Of a stretch of DNA of 64,000 nucleotides, positions 53,714-64,000 are shown in pieces. The stretch comes from Omphalotus guepiniiformis. Its lineage: Eukaryota > Basidiomycota > Agaricomycetes > Agaricales > Omphalotaceae. How positions within the stretch are numbered: the first letter of the stretch is position 1; each line of letters begins with the position of its first letter. Under the pieces are notes generated by a model. That model had not been told where the DNA came from. It searched no databases and worked only from the letters and a program-made list of their open reading frames with translations. A program made the position numbers and the translations under genes. Location: the NCBI GenBank assembly GCA_028554645.1, contig JAQOOI010000019.1:992001-1056000 (forward strand), in the 5' to 3' direction.

Positions 53714-56700
53714 TCAACCCAACACACTGGCAAGCAAGGCCATCCTGATCTGTTTCTGAAAGTTAGCGAATACCCGACCATGTGACGGAAAAACATACGA
53801 AAAGACCGTAGCGCATCTGTCGGAAGTAAACTGCTCGCCGGGAATCGAAGTCGACCTCGGGATCAATTTCTGCAAGTAGAAGTGTTGAAAGAATTGTCAC
53901 TCGAGATAAGAAGAAGATCATACCATTAACGCGCGGCAAAGGATGCATAACGATCATTTCCTCCTTTGCTCTCGACAGCACTGCATGATCAATTATATAG
54001 GCGTCTTTCACCTGTTGCCACTGAGCTTCGGTTTCAAATCTTTCCTTTTGAACCCGTGTAACGTATAGTACATCTGTGTCCTCTAGAACTTCATCGAGCG
54101 ATTCACATTGATACACCGGGACTCCGGCTTTACGTGCCGCAGACACCACAGTGGAAGGCATGGCGAGTGAAGGAGGCGAAACGAAGTTGAGTCGGACTGA
54201 GTACAGGCAGAGCAGGGTTACTAGACTGTGTACGGTACGCCCATTCTTGAGATCGCCCAGTAGCGTGATGGTGCGCCCGTTCACAGTACCTAGCTCGGAA
54301 CGAATCGTATACACGTCCAACAATGCCTGAAGAACAAGGTGTCAACGCAAAACATTGCAAAATGTCAAGATGGACTCATACCTGTGTAGGATGCTCTCCG
54401 ATTCCGTCTCCTGCATTGATGATGGGCACAGGGGAAAACTTTGCTGCCAGCTGCGCACTGCCTACGTCAGGGTGGCGTATCACAATGGCGTCGCCGTAAC
54501 ATCCAAGAGTTCTAACGGTATCCGGCAAGGTCTCTCCTTTTGCAACGGAAGAGGTATCAGCTGTGATTTGAACAACTTGCCCTCCACAACGCTTCATAGC
54601 GGCGTCAAAGGAAGAACTTGTCCGGGTGGAAGGTTCGTAAAAGGCTGTACAGAGAACCTTGCCTTTTAGGATATCCAATGTCCCATTCCTTTCAACTTGC
54701 AACCTCATCTCGTGAGCCAACGAGAAGAGATCATACATGTCTTGACGCGTGATTTGCTTAACGGAAAGGATATGACGACCATGGAAGGATGGGTGAGGTA
54801 ACAAATTAGAGAACTGGGGGGCGGGTCCGTAAACCACGGGTCCAGCAGGGGCAGCGAGCGTTGTGATGTTAGGGTGAGTTGCTTCAATATCCTTGGTGGC
54901 AGTCGCCGTACTAGAAGATACATGACTGATGGTCGCACTCGAGATATCGCGTCCGAGGGGAGCAGGTGAGAGTGTTCCGTCCAAGAAACTAGTTTGACCA
55001 TGCACAATTACTCTGTGTATAACACCAGTCACGAAGGATTGCTCTAAAGGCGACCAGCATGACGCTCGCTTCCCGAAAAGCGCCTTTCGCCCAACAACAA
55101 CCTCCACATGAGTCTGTGCTTGTTCCGGGAGACTGAAGATCTGAACAGGTTGATCATGCAGGCGAATGCGAATATCATCTAAGGTAAGTCGACCATCAGT
55201 AACCGCCGTGAGCAGCAGTGGAAGAGCCTCTTCGACGCCCGACGCAGGAGAAGCAGTGTGGTTCGTCTCCGTGGCTAGTTTGTAAGGCAAACTGCCAACT
55301 GAGAAGATATCAATCAGATCAAGTGCCTGCCAGAGAGCCTTTTGGTCTTCTGCGGTGGGTAAGAAGGACGAGGACGGGAACGATTCTCGGGTGAAGAACA
55401 GGGCATAAACAGAAACGTCACACGTTACTTTGAGGTTCTTGGCCTTGCTCAAAGATATCAAAAGCAGGTCGTCCGCATTCTGCACATCGGTGACGTGGAT
55501 GCTTCGGTTATGAAGACTTGCTAAGAGAAGAAGGGAAGCAAGATCGGAACCTTTGGCGTTGGTCACAATAAGCTTTTCCGAGGGCCATGACGCGAAATGA
55601 GCAGCGACCGCCGATAAAGGAACAGGAACGTTCGCAATGCGGAATGGGATGAACAGCGCCTTTGATTCCGCCTTCAATTCCTCGTCAAGCGATTGCACAT
55701 TGTCTGCGGAGGCAGCGATACACAGCGCAAAATTGCAGTAAGCAGCTCCTTGAATATTGGATTTCGCCACCTCGAGTGATGCATGGTCAACAATACCGTT
55801 GTCCTGAGCCTGGGGAATTACAATTGCGGTTGTAAATCCTGCACTGATAGAAGCACGAGTTGCCTCCACGAAGTCCTTGCTGTTTGGAACGGCGAGTCCA
55901 GGAACGAAAGCGGCGACGTTGACCAAGCCAGGGAACGTGTGTGTTTGGTGAGAACTCTTGGAGTCGACGCTAGACACGTCCAGAGGTAATTTACGGACCA
56001 ACGCCTCAGCTAACATCTTTGCATTCTTGACGTTGGTAATCAGAGGAACAGCAAAGTCAACAGCCATACGACGGGTGTGATACCCCTTGCTGGCGTAACT
56101 AGCGGGGCGGCGATAATGGTTCTTGGATGGCAAATTGATGTACATGTCGATAAGATTATTGGCAAGATGTTGAGTCAGAGAATACTCGGACTTTTGCTTG
56201 TCCCGAGCCCCCTCTCCAAGGGTCTCCAAGTACTACAAACGGGAAAAGAAATTATTGAACCGGTCTAAGTGTAGCATATATTGACCTACTTTGCAGGGAA
56301 CATTATGCTCTGTCAAGAAATCAGCCGTTCCCGAGGTTGCGAAGATGTTGTAACCCGCTGCGCTGAGCCTCTGCACCGAAGGAAGAAGTTCGAGCTTCTC
56401 TCTGTAGCTACCGACAGAGAATAGAATGTTCTTCTTTGGCGGTACAATACCAGTCGAGATAAGGGCTTTGAGGTAAGCCTCGTACTTGTCTTTACCGAAG
56501 CACGCTACCTCTCCAGTTGAAGCCATCTCAACGCCAAGCACAGGATCTGCACCAGAGAGCCGGCTGAAACTGAACTGTGGGACTTTGACACCAACATAGT
56601 CTGCAGGAAGTCCAGCGTCCGGATAAGCCTCGACCGGTATTCCCAGCATCACTTTCGTGGCCATCTCGATGGCATCGATCCCAGTGACTTTAGATACGAA

Positions 56701-59700
56701 TGGGAAGGAGCGGGCGGCTCGCAAATTACATTCAATGACCTTGATCTCGTTATTCTTTGCAATGAACTGAATGTTGAACGGCCCAGTCACATTCAAAGCA
56801 TTGCCAATCTTGGCGGTCGCTTCCTCGATCTGACGAACAGTCTGAGGATCGAGATCTTGAGGAGGGTGGATCAAAGTAGCGTCTCCAGAGTGAACACCAG
56901 CGTTCTCGACATGCTCAGAGATATAGTGCATCACCATTTTGCCGTCCTTCGCCACAGCATCCATCTCGATCTCCTTGGCCTGCTCAATATACTTGGTGAT
57001 AACGACAGGATGGTCGCGAGACACTGCGGTGGCTTGGGTAAGGTAGTTGGAAAGGTCATCTCCGGTCGACACGACATTCATGGCGGCACCCGACAAAACA
57101 TAAGAAGGTCGCACTAGAACCGGGTAGCCTACTTTCTCGCAGAAAGCTTCCGCTTCTTCGAAGCTGGTGAGTTCTTTCCACAGGGGCTGGTCGACGCCTA
57201 TCTCGTCCAGCAGTCGAGAGAACTTGAACCTGTTCTCGGCCGTGTCGATCATTTCCGGCGAGGTACCGTAGATTTTCACGTTTTCTCGATACAGAGGTAA
57301 TGCGATGTTGTTCGGTGTTTGACCACCCATAGATAAGATGACACCACGGGCATGCTCTGTGTCGTAGATATCAAGGATTGTCTCCAAGCTGATATTCTCG
57401 AAGTAAAGACGGTCGGCTTCATCGTAATCGGTACTGACGGTCTCCGGATTGTAATTGACCATCACAGTAGGTAGGCCTTGATCTCGTAGCGTTCTAATTG
57501 CACGAACAGCACACCAGTCAAACTCGACGGATGATCCGATACGGTAGACACCAGATCCGAGCACCATGACTCCGCGATCATTGAAAGAGATGTCGTGTTC
57601 AATGGCATTGTAGGTGGTATAGAGATAATTGGTGAAGGCGGGGAACTCAGCAGCGACAGTATCGATCTGCTTGACGAAAGGCGCAATTCCGGCTTCTTGG
57701 CGTAGACGTCTGACTGCCAGCTCTGTAGAGCCAAAACAGATAGCTAGTTGACGATCACAGAATCCTAGTTGCTTCGCACGCCTGAGTTCATCGGGGGTAA
57801 TGTTTGATATGTTGAGGGTCCTGTAATGCAATAATTTGAGCTAAGGAACAAGCTCTATGACAGACAGAAAGCGTACGCGAGGTGTTTCTCCATTTGATAG
57901 ATGTATTGCAGCTTCGTCAAGAACCACTTGTCAATGTTTGTCATCTGCCAAATCTTGTCCACACTGTACCCACGATGGAAGGCGGTCGAAATGGCGAAAA
58001 TGCGCTTGTCGGTAGGGTTGACCAACTCTTCATCAATGTCCTCCACGTATTCATTCTGGAGGTACATTAGTTCGACGCTTTCTTGCACAATACGAAATCT
58101 CATACCTTGGCAAATCCAGAAAACTGATCGTCTATAGCGCGAAGAGCCTTCTGAATCGTTTCTTCGAATGTCCTTCCAATACTCATGACTTCTCCAACGC
58201 TCTTCATACTGCTACTGAGCAATCTACTGACTCGGTTAAACTTCTTCAAATCCCATCTAGGAATCTTCACAACGACATAGTCCAAGCTGGGTTCGAAACA
58301 CGCAGAAGTAACTTTGGTGACATTGTTCTTGATCTCGTTGAGGGGAATGCCTAGACCAAGCTTTGCAGCGATGAAGGCGAGAGGATATCCAGTGGCCTTG
58401 GAAGCAAGAGCGGAGGATCGAGATAGACGGGCATTGACCTTCAGATGTGTTAGTTACGACCGTTCAAGTAGAGAAGCGTATCACCGACTTCGATGATACA
58501 GTATTCTTGCGATTCGGGGTTCAACGCGTACTGTATGTTGCATTCGCCAACAACGCCCAGGTGTCGGATGACGTTGATCGCAGTTGTTCGCAGCATGTTG
58601 TAATCAGAATCTGACAAAGTCTGCGAAGGTGCGACTACAATGGAATCACCGGTGTGGATGCCCAGGGGATCGAAATTCTGTGCACCATGAATATCATGAA
58701 ATACGAAGGTACGAAAAGAGCACAATTACCTCCATATTACACACAGTAATGCAGTTGTCTCGACAATCTCGCACAACCTCGTATTCGATTTCCTTCCAAC
58801 CTTTCATACTCTTCTCGACTAACACCTGAGGACTCGTTGCGAATGCCTTACTACAGAGTGCCTTGAGTTGCTCCCCGTTTTGGGCAAACCCAGAACCTAA
58901 GCCACCAAGGGCATACGCAGCACGAACGATCACAGGGTAACCGATGGTAGCAGCGGCGGCAAGAGCTTCATCTTGGTTCGTTGCCGTGCAACTTTTGGCA
59001 CATTTCTCTCCGATTTCCTCCATCGCGCTAGCGAACAGCTGCCTGTCTTCCGTAGTGATGATGGTGTCGATAGGCGTACCAAGCACCTGTACTCCCAGGC
59101 TTGCGAACTCGTCCTTAAGTTTGATACCAACGTTGAGAGCGGTTTGCCCTCCGAAGGTGACATAGATACCATCCGGCTTCTCGTATTTGATGATTTTCCT
59201 GACAAAATCGGGTGTGACAGGGAGGAAATACACCTTGTCGGCAAGACCTTTCGACGTGGCGATAGTGGCGATATTGGGGTTGACCATGATCGTATATATG
59301 CCCTCTTCCTTTAGCGCCTTGATAGCCTGCGAGCCTGAATAGTCAAACTCGCCGGCCTGACCAATGGACAAGCCTCCGGATCCCAAAATGAGCACTTTGG
59401 TGACTTTAGCTCTCGGGACGCGCTTGTCATTATCCTCCTTCTTTCCGCCAGGCATAGAAATAGGGACAAGACTGTTAGTGGTGGCGCAGTCGATAATATT
59501 TTTTATGAACACGTCGAATAAGAACTCTGTGTCGCGAGGTCCGGGAGTAGACTCTGGATGGAATTGCACAGAGAAGAAGGGTTTATCGACAGAGTAGATG
59601 CCTTCGTTGCTATCGTCGTTTGCGTTGCGGAAGAGCTCCTTCCACGTAGAGGGGAGGGAAGCAGTGTCGACCTGGAAACCATGATTCTGACTAGTGATGT

Positions 59701-60901
59701 AGCATCGGCCAGAAAGCGCATCAGTGCACGGAATGTTTTGTCCACGGTTACCATATTTCATTTTGGACGTCGTGGCTCCAGCAGCAAGAGCCATTAGCTG
59801 GTGGCCCAAACAGATACCAAATATGGGTTTATCCGCACGTTCCATCGCCTTCGAAAGTCTCGCAATGGTTTCCTTCACCATGGTAGGATCACCGGGTCCA
59901 TTTGACACGAAAATACCATCGTATGGTTCAGATTCCGACAGAAAGTCATGATTCCATGGGACGACCTTCAGCTCAACACCTCTAGTGATGAAACATCTGA
60001 TCTGGTTATACTTCATGCCTACGTCGAGCGCTAACACGCGGAGGGGGCGACCCGAAGGATGGATTTTAGGTTCTCCAGTAGGCTTATGAAGTCGTGGCTT
60101 GGAAATGGACACAGCGGCGACGAGATTGACCTGGTTAGGATCAGAGAAAGGAATGTCGAGATAGTCTTCACGCCACGAAGGTGGTGTAAGATGAGGAGAC
60201 GAAGCACGGGAGGGTGCTTGAGAGGGAGGAGGGTTGAGGGCAAGTCTGCGACCAGCAACCGATCCAGGCTTCCTAGCAAGAATTTTGCCAAGCATAGAGC
60301 CCTTTTCTCTGATTTTTTTGGTTAAAACGCGTGTATCCACGCCATAAATGGCAGGGACGCCGTTCTCCTTGAGCCAAGTGCCCAAAGAAGATTTTGCAAG
60401 GAAATGGCTAAAATCCTTGGAGTAGTATCCGATAACAAGAGCCGCGATGTGGATTCGAGATGATTCAAAGGCAGCAGGTATCTCATCAAGAAGATTTTGA
60501 GGTCGTTCTGGAACGCCATAGTTTCCGACTAAGGGGTAAGTGAGCACAAGAATCTGGCCTTCGTAGGAAGGATCCGTCAAGGACTCTGTGTAGCCAACCA
60601 TTCCTGCATAAAGAAATCAATGCCAGTCAGCACAGAGAAATTAACGTGTGGAAAACCAACCTGTTTGAAATACGCATTCTCCAGCAACACTTTTGCTCTC
60701 CGCACCGAAACTAATTCCCCGGTATGCAGAGCCATCGCTTAGCTCAAGAACGCCATCGATGGTGGTCGAGAATTCATTTTCACCTTCAGTTGGAAGAGAG
60801 GTGGCCAATGGAGTTGGTACGTTGGCAGCAAAAGTACTAGCTGCACGCGACAACATAGGTCGCACTGGAGGGAGGTGCCCGGGAAGATTTGATTGAGCCA
60901 T
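53714..60901 (-). CDS. URA2: multifunctional carbamoyl-phosphate synthase / aspartate transcarbamylase (CAD/Ura2)
   Basis: First two steps of de novo pyrimidine synthesis in one cytosolic polypeptide of about 2,200 residues. ATG at 60901 ([16 protein letters not shown]). Domains: small CPSase and glutamine amidotransferase with [15 protein letters not shown] (catalytic Cys) and [12 protein letters not shown]; CPSase first half with [20 protein letters not shown]; second half with [18 protein letters not shown]; regulatory MGS-type domain; a dihydroorotase-like domain; and ATCase with [47 protein letters not shown] and MHPLPRVN. It ends MALLASVLG, stop 53716-53714. The dihydroorotase-like part reads VNVAAFVPG where active enzymes have an HxH metal site, so it is inactive, as in yeast Ura2. 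About nine introns. Confidence 0.94.
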
Positions 60902-61271
60902 GCAATTATCGTATTTTTTTCGTCTTGTTTGAATGGATCGTCTTTCTTCCTCTCCACCTGCGCAACTGAAGGTAAAAGAAAGATCCGAAGGTGGAGAGGA
61001 AGAAGAGGAAAAAACTTTTGCGATCCTCTTTATATACTCCGCATCGGGCTTCTATATCCGGTATCGAGTTTCCAAATCTAGTTACCATCAAATTATCCGG
61101 ATCCTCGTCAGATCATCTTTCAGGAGTTCTCTCCTTCCATCATCCATTCACTTCATCGTCGTTCCATTATTTCAATTTTTTCAAGAGTAAAAACTGGCAA
61201 TATCATACTCGTAAATCATGTCATCTCATGTCAACTATTCGTGAACCTGGTCTCATCAACTAACAACTACC

Positions 61272-61592
61272 TGCTCTCAAGTCATTGCAACTGTCTCAGC
61301 TCGAGCGCGTTTAGCGCTGCTAAAACTTAACCAAGGCGGTGACCATCAGATCCTCGGTGTCGCCGAAAAACTCAGAAATCAGGCCTACCTCGAGAATGAT
61401 GCCGGACAGCATGCACACCTCAAACAATCACAGAAGCAAGTAAGGATGGTGGTAAGAGCTATACTGCGCGTTAACTCCCATGAGGTGAAACGTGCGTCTG
61501 ACATGCTCACCGTCAATAACCAACACTAGGAGATCTGCTACAAGACGGACAACGCATGCAAGTGCGTCCCCCAAGCATTCGAAGATTGCTGA
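61272..61592 (+). pseudogene. possible gene remnant (two exons, no start found)
   Basis: An open stretch reading VIATVSARARLALLKLNQGG then VAEKLRNQAYLEND ends at a GTAAGG donor. An acceptor at about 61529 would join EICYKTDNACKCVPQAFEDC and TGA 61590-61592. The composition is protein-like, but no ATG precedes it in frame. It may be the tail of a decayed gene. Confidence 0.3.
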
Positions 61593-61755
61593 AAGGCGGG
61601 TGTTCAATTGCGACTCGGAGGCTGATCGATGAACGACTTACTAGAGAAGCAAGAGCAAACACACCCCATGTTATCCTGACGATGACCTGCGGTACTTGGG
61701 CTTAAGGTTACTTAGTGGTGGTCCAAGTTACAGGCTTGCTCTGTGTTCGCTCAAG

Positions 61756-61763
61756 TATATAAG
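61756..61763 (+). promoter_or_regulatory. isolated TATA box
   Basis: TATATAAG. The downstream 300 bp show no supported coding exon; it might serve a non-coding transcript or be chance. Confidence 0.25.
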
Positions 61764-62130
61764 GGCTCGGGTCCCTGGGGCAAATTATCCTTTCTTGAAC
61801 TGGTATTCTGTGACGATCAAGCAGTTGCAACAGTTCAGTAGCTCTTCTTCTCGGTTCATATCTTGGAGCGCATCTGGTTATCACGGTAGTGGAAGGCCAA
61901 AATCCGCGATTCGCATAGGACGTGGACGCTCCTTCTCCATTTACACCGGAAGGGCAATCTAGGACAGCGGAGGATGATTGGCAAGATGACGCAGATATGG
62001 TATCCACAATCAACTTCGGATGGTATTGTCATGAAAGATACTAGATCAGAGGTACAGAAATAAGAGCAAAATCATTCATAATTCTTGTCTCTTCCGCGGC
62101 TTTGGCTCTTCCGCGGCCCAAAGCCCTTTA

Positions 62131-62508
62131 TCAGTAAGTTGCTGCCCCCCCTCTCCTCCTGTGTATCACATCAGAACGGATATCATAGTGATGATTCGTT
62201 GATACTCACGAAGAACAACAACCGCATGTCAGGCAATCTACGATACCTACGCAGACGCTTGTGATGGCTGGGAAGGGAAAACAAAATGATTGGTACCATC
62301 TCAGGTAGCGATCAGATGAGAGAATGCGTACCTCCAACAATACACTCAAGCACGTCTGCAATGCAGGCTATAATAGCCATAATAGTACCACCAATGCATG
62401 CAAAAATACCCGCAATACAAGAGAAGATGCAACTAAACGATATGAGAAATCAACGTCAGCTTTGTGTGCATGTAAAGTCGTCAATGAGACTAGCAGTTCT
62501 TACCCCAT
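62131..62508 (-). CDS. tiny Cys-rich membrane protein of the MGC type
   Basis: ATG at 62508. The first exon is only ATG GG; after a 5'-GTAAGA intron the protein reads MGCIFSCIAGIFACIGGT, IMAIIACIADVLECIVG, then AITSVCVGIVDCLTCGCCSS and a basic RRGGAATY end, stop 62133-62131. About 65 residues, three introns, all frames kept. MGC at the N-terminus is a plausible N-myristoylation plus palmitoylation signal. About 10 Cys lie within or beside hydrophobic segments, typical of a small basidiomycete-specific family with MG...AI..I..AI repeats whose function is unknown to me. The gene is easily missed because no exon exceeds about 35 codons. Confidence 0.6.
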
Positions 62509-62931
62509 GATATCGTATGAAATGCTTGCAGTGTTTCCGGAACTCAATCTTCAAGTTCGGGGTATATGAAGGAAATATACAACTGTGGAGCGAGTGCACA
62601 GTGCAAGCGAGTCCATGACGTCGAACATGGACGAATTCCTGACCTAACTGAGTTAAGGGCTAGATTGCCCCAAATCAGGCAAATCATAGACTAAATTTAG
62701 ATAAAAGGCGCATGCATGCAGATTGAACGGGAGAAGCAAGCATCATACTTGTGGATCTGTCAGGAAAGCTAACATCACTCTCTCAAGAAAGCTGAATATG
62801 ACAACGAATCATCATTTCACGGAAACCAACATACGTAGAACATCAAAGACGAAACCTAATTGGAACCATCAAAAAACGTCAAAAGCTACACAAGTTCCAG
62901 AAGAACATTCAACGAGGTCGCGCTCGTGTCT
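62509..62931. other. intergenic region
   Basis: 423 bp between two minus-strand genes; no feature supported. Confidence 0.4.
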
Positions 62932-63581
62932 TTAAAGGTCAATGTTAATAGGCGTGCAGCCAATCGCGATGATGCCATTCTAGTATGGAGCAATTTCATT
63001 GCAAAGATGATGAACGGGATCAGTAATCGTATGTGAGTTTACTATGAAAAGTTCCTTACGAAGTTGTTGTTCTCGCAGCAGACGGGTTGAGCAGTGCAAG
63101 AGTTACCGCCGACACCAATGACCGAGATGGGAGAACAGGTGACGCCACTAGAGGGATAAGTGAGCAGACTTGGTCTGGTCATAAAACTCAGCTTACTGAC
63201 ACAAGCACATTGAGGTCACCAAGGACAACACCCAAAAGGCCAAGGAGGAGGCCAACGCCGCTCGAAGAAGCCTGCACAAGGGAAGGTCACAAAAATTCCT
63301 TGTGACGTTTCTACGAGCCAACTTACAGACTGGACGCTATTGCAGCATTGAATTGGCCCAGTGTTGCACTGGCCCCCAGTTGAGACGGTGGACGTGGTTC
63401 CCGGTGCAGTGACAGTCACCGTTACACTGGAGTTCAGAACTTTTGAGTCAAGGCGCATTTATATAGGTCTGACTCCGGTGAACACTCACGTAGGGTTGTT
63501 CCTCTTGACCGGGTTGGCGACCGCAAGGAGTGCGAAAGTCAAAAACGCGAAGATGATAACTTTGGAAGTGCGCGCAAACAT
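62932..63581 (-). CDS. class I hydrophobin (2)
   Basis: Secreted surface-active protein. ATG at 63581 opens a signal peptide [20 protein letters not shown], then VANPVKRNN with a possible KR processing site. After an intron that uses the acceptor CTCCAG, a Thr/Val-rich spacer ([15 protein letters not shown]) precedes the eight Cys: [24 protein letters not shown] and IGC. The third exon is hydrophobic ([20 protein letters not shown]). The last exon is [15 protein letters not shown], stop 62934-62932. About 140 residues. A TATAAAAG box lies about 80 bp upstream. The donor GTCAGT of one intron is non-optimal but keeps frame. Shares CNTGxIQCC and xAQPVCC with hydrophobin 1. Confidence 0.9.
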
Positions 63582-64000
63582 CGTTGAAGCGGTGAAGAGG
63601 AGTATGTAGTGGAACTAGATGACCTTGTTCAACTAAAGAAACGAGCGGATACGAACCAGCTTTTATACGATTTCACGGCCTTGGTGTACGTATACTTCAA
63701 ACAGGTATAGAGTTGCGCTGCCGAAAACAATGTACTTTCGGGTGCACTTGACAAAAATTAATAGGGTACAATTCACAGTTTTTGGCATATAATTGACATC
63801 CTGGGATACTCATATTGAAAGATCCTGGGAACCGGAAGAACAAGTTTGAACAGGGCTGTTAGACGATGAATGAAATTCATTATAGTAAAAACTCGAGGCC
63901 GCCAAGGGGTCCAATCAGCGCAACGTACCTGTGAACTTCCATCTTGACCGGACGCTCTGAATTCAGGAAGTGTAAACAATTCCACTTGGCATGCACACCT
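63582..64000. other. promoter side of hydrophobin 2
   Basis: No further gene seen up to the window edge apart from the TATA box at 63660-63667. Confidence 0.4.
63660..63667 (-). promoter_or_regulatory. TATA box of hydrophobin 2
   Basis: TATAAAAG on the minus strand, about 80 bp upstream of the ATG. Confidence 0.6.

Larger units (their letters stand above)
60902..62130. other. intergenic region upstream of URA2
   Basis: About 1.2 kb. The half near 60902 should hold the URA2 promoter. It also contains a possible gene remnant (61272-61592) and an isolated TATATAAG (61756-61763) with no gene that I can attach to it. Confidence 0.4.

Noticed and set aside
1..64000. CRISPR arrays, tRNA or rRNA genes, biosynthetic gene cluster
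   Set aside because: No spaced direct repeats of CRISPR type, no cloverleaf with a T-loop GTTCRANYC box outside coding genes, and no core biosynthetic enzymes were found by eye.

Overview
The window is nuclear DNA from a basidiomycete fungus, most likely a mushroom-forming agaricomycete. The evidence is the dense short introns (about 50-65 nt, GT...AG), class I hydrophobins, a URA2/CAD-type pyrimidine gene, fungal SLATT and ACS-family transporter genes, and Agaricomycete-style transposons. No taxonomic marker such as rRNA is present, so the species cannot be named from the sequence.

Layout. 1-24.7 kb is ordinary gene-rich sequence: an AzgA-type purine permease (cut by the window edge), an SDR oxidoreductase, a class I hydrophobin, a large disordered protein, a GLI/ZIC-like C2H2 protein, a seven-helix membrane protein, a class II aldolase-like enzyme, TAF11, a NAP1 histone chaperone, two small unknown proteins (one built of Arg/Asp-rich pentapeptides), a second seven-helix paralogue, an unknown gene, and the first part of an ACS-family MFS transporter.

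24.76-46.83 kb is a nested transposon block. A 7.7-kb DNA transposon (degenerate ends CACCGyAAAA, TA target duplication) sits exactly at the 3' splice site of an intron in the MFS gene, which resumes at 46830. It carries a large transposase-like gene, a divergent partner gene and a third convergent gene. A 14,355-bp Ty3/Gypsy LTR retrotransposon (LTRs 1,240 bp, apparently identical; 4-bp CTGC duplication) has jumped into a coding exon of the partner gene. Its gag, protease and pol run on the minus strand. Downstream of pol, on the opposite strand, it carries two extra multi-intron genes, each with its own TATA box.

46.8-64 kb returns to host genes: the end of the split MFS gene, a DHA1-like MFS transporter, the histone-fold corepressor NC2alpha, a fungal SLATT two-helix membrane protein, the multifunctional CPSase/ATCase gene (URA2), a tiny Cys-rich MGC-type membrane protein, and a second class I hydrophobin.

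Functionally, three genes belong to the TBP/chromatin machinery (TAF11, NAP1, NC2alpha), three or four are transporters, and two hydrophobins are cell-surface proteins. The most unusual item is the retrotransposon with intron-containing antisense cargo genes, nested in a three-gene DNA transposon that itself sits in a host intron. Exon joins were worked out by eye from splice signals and reading frame; none has transcript support here.
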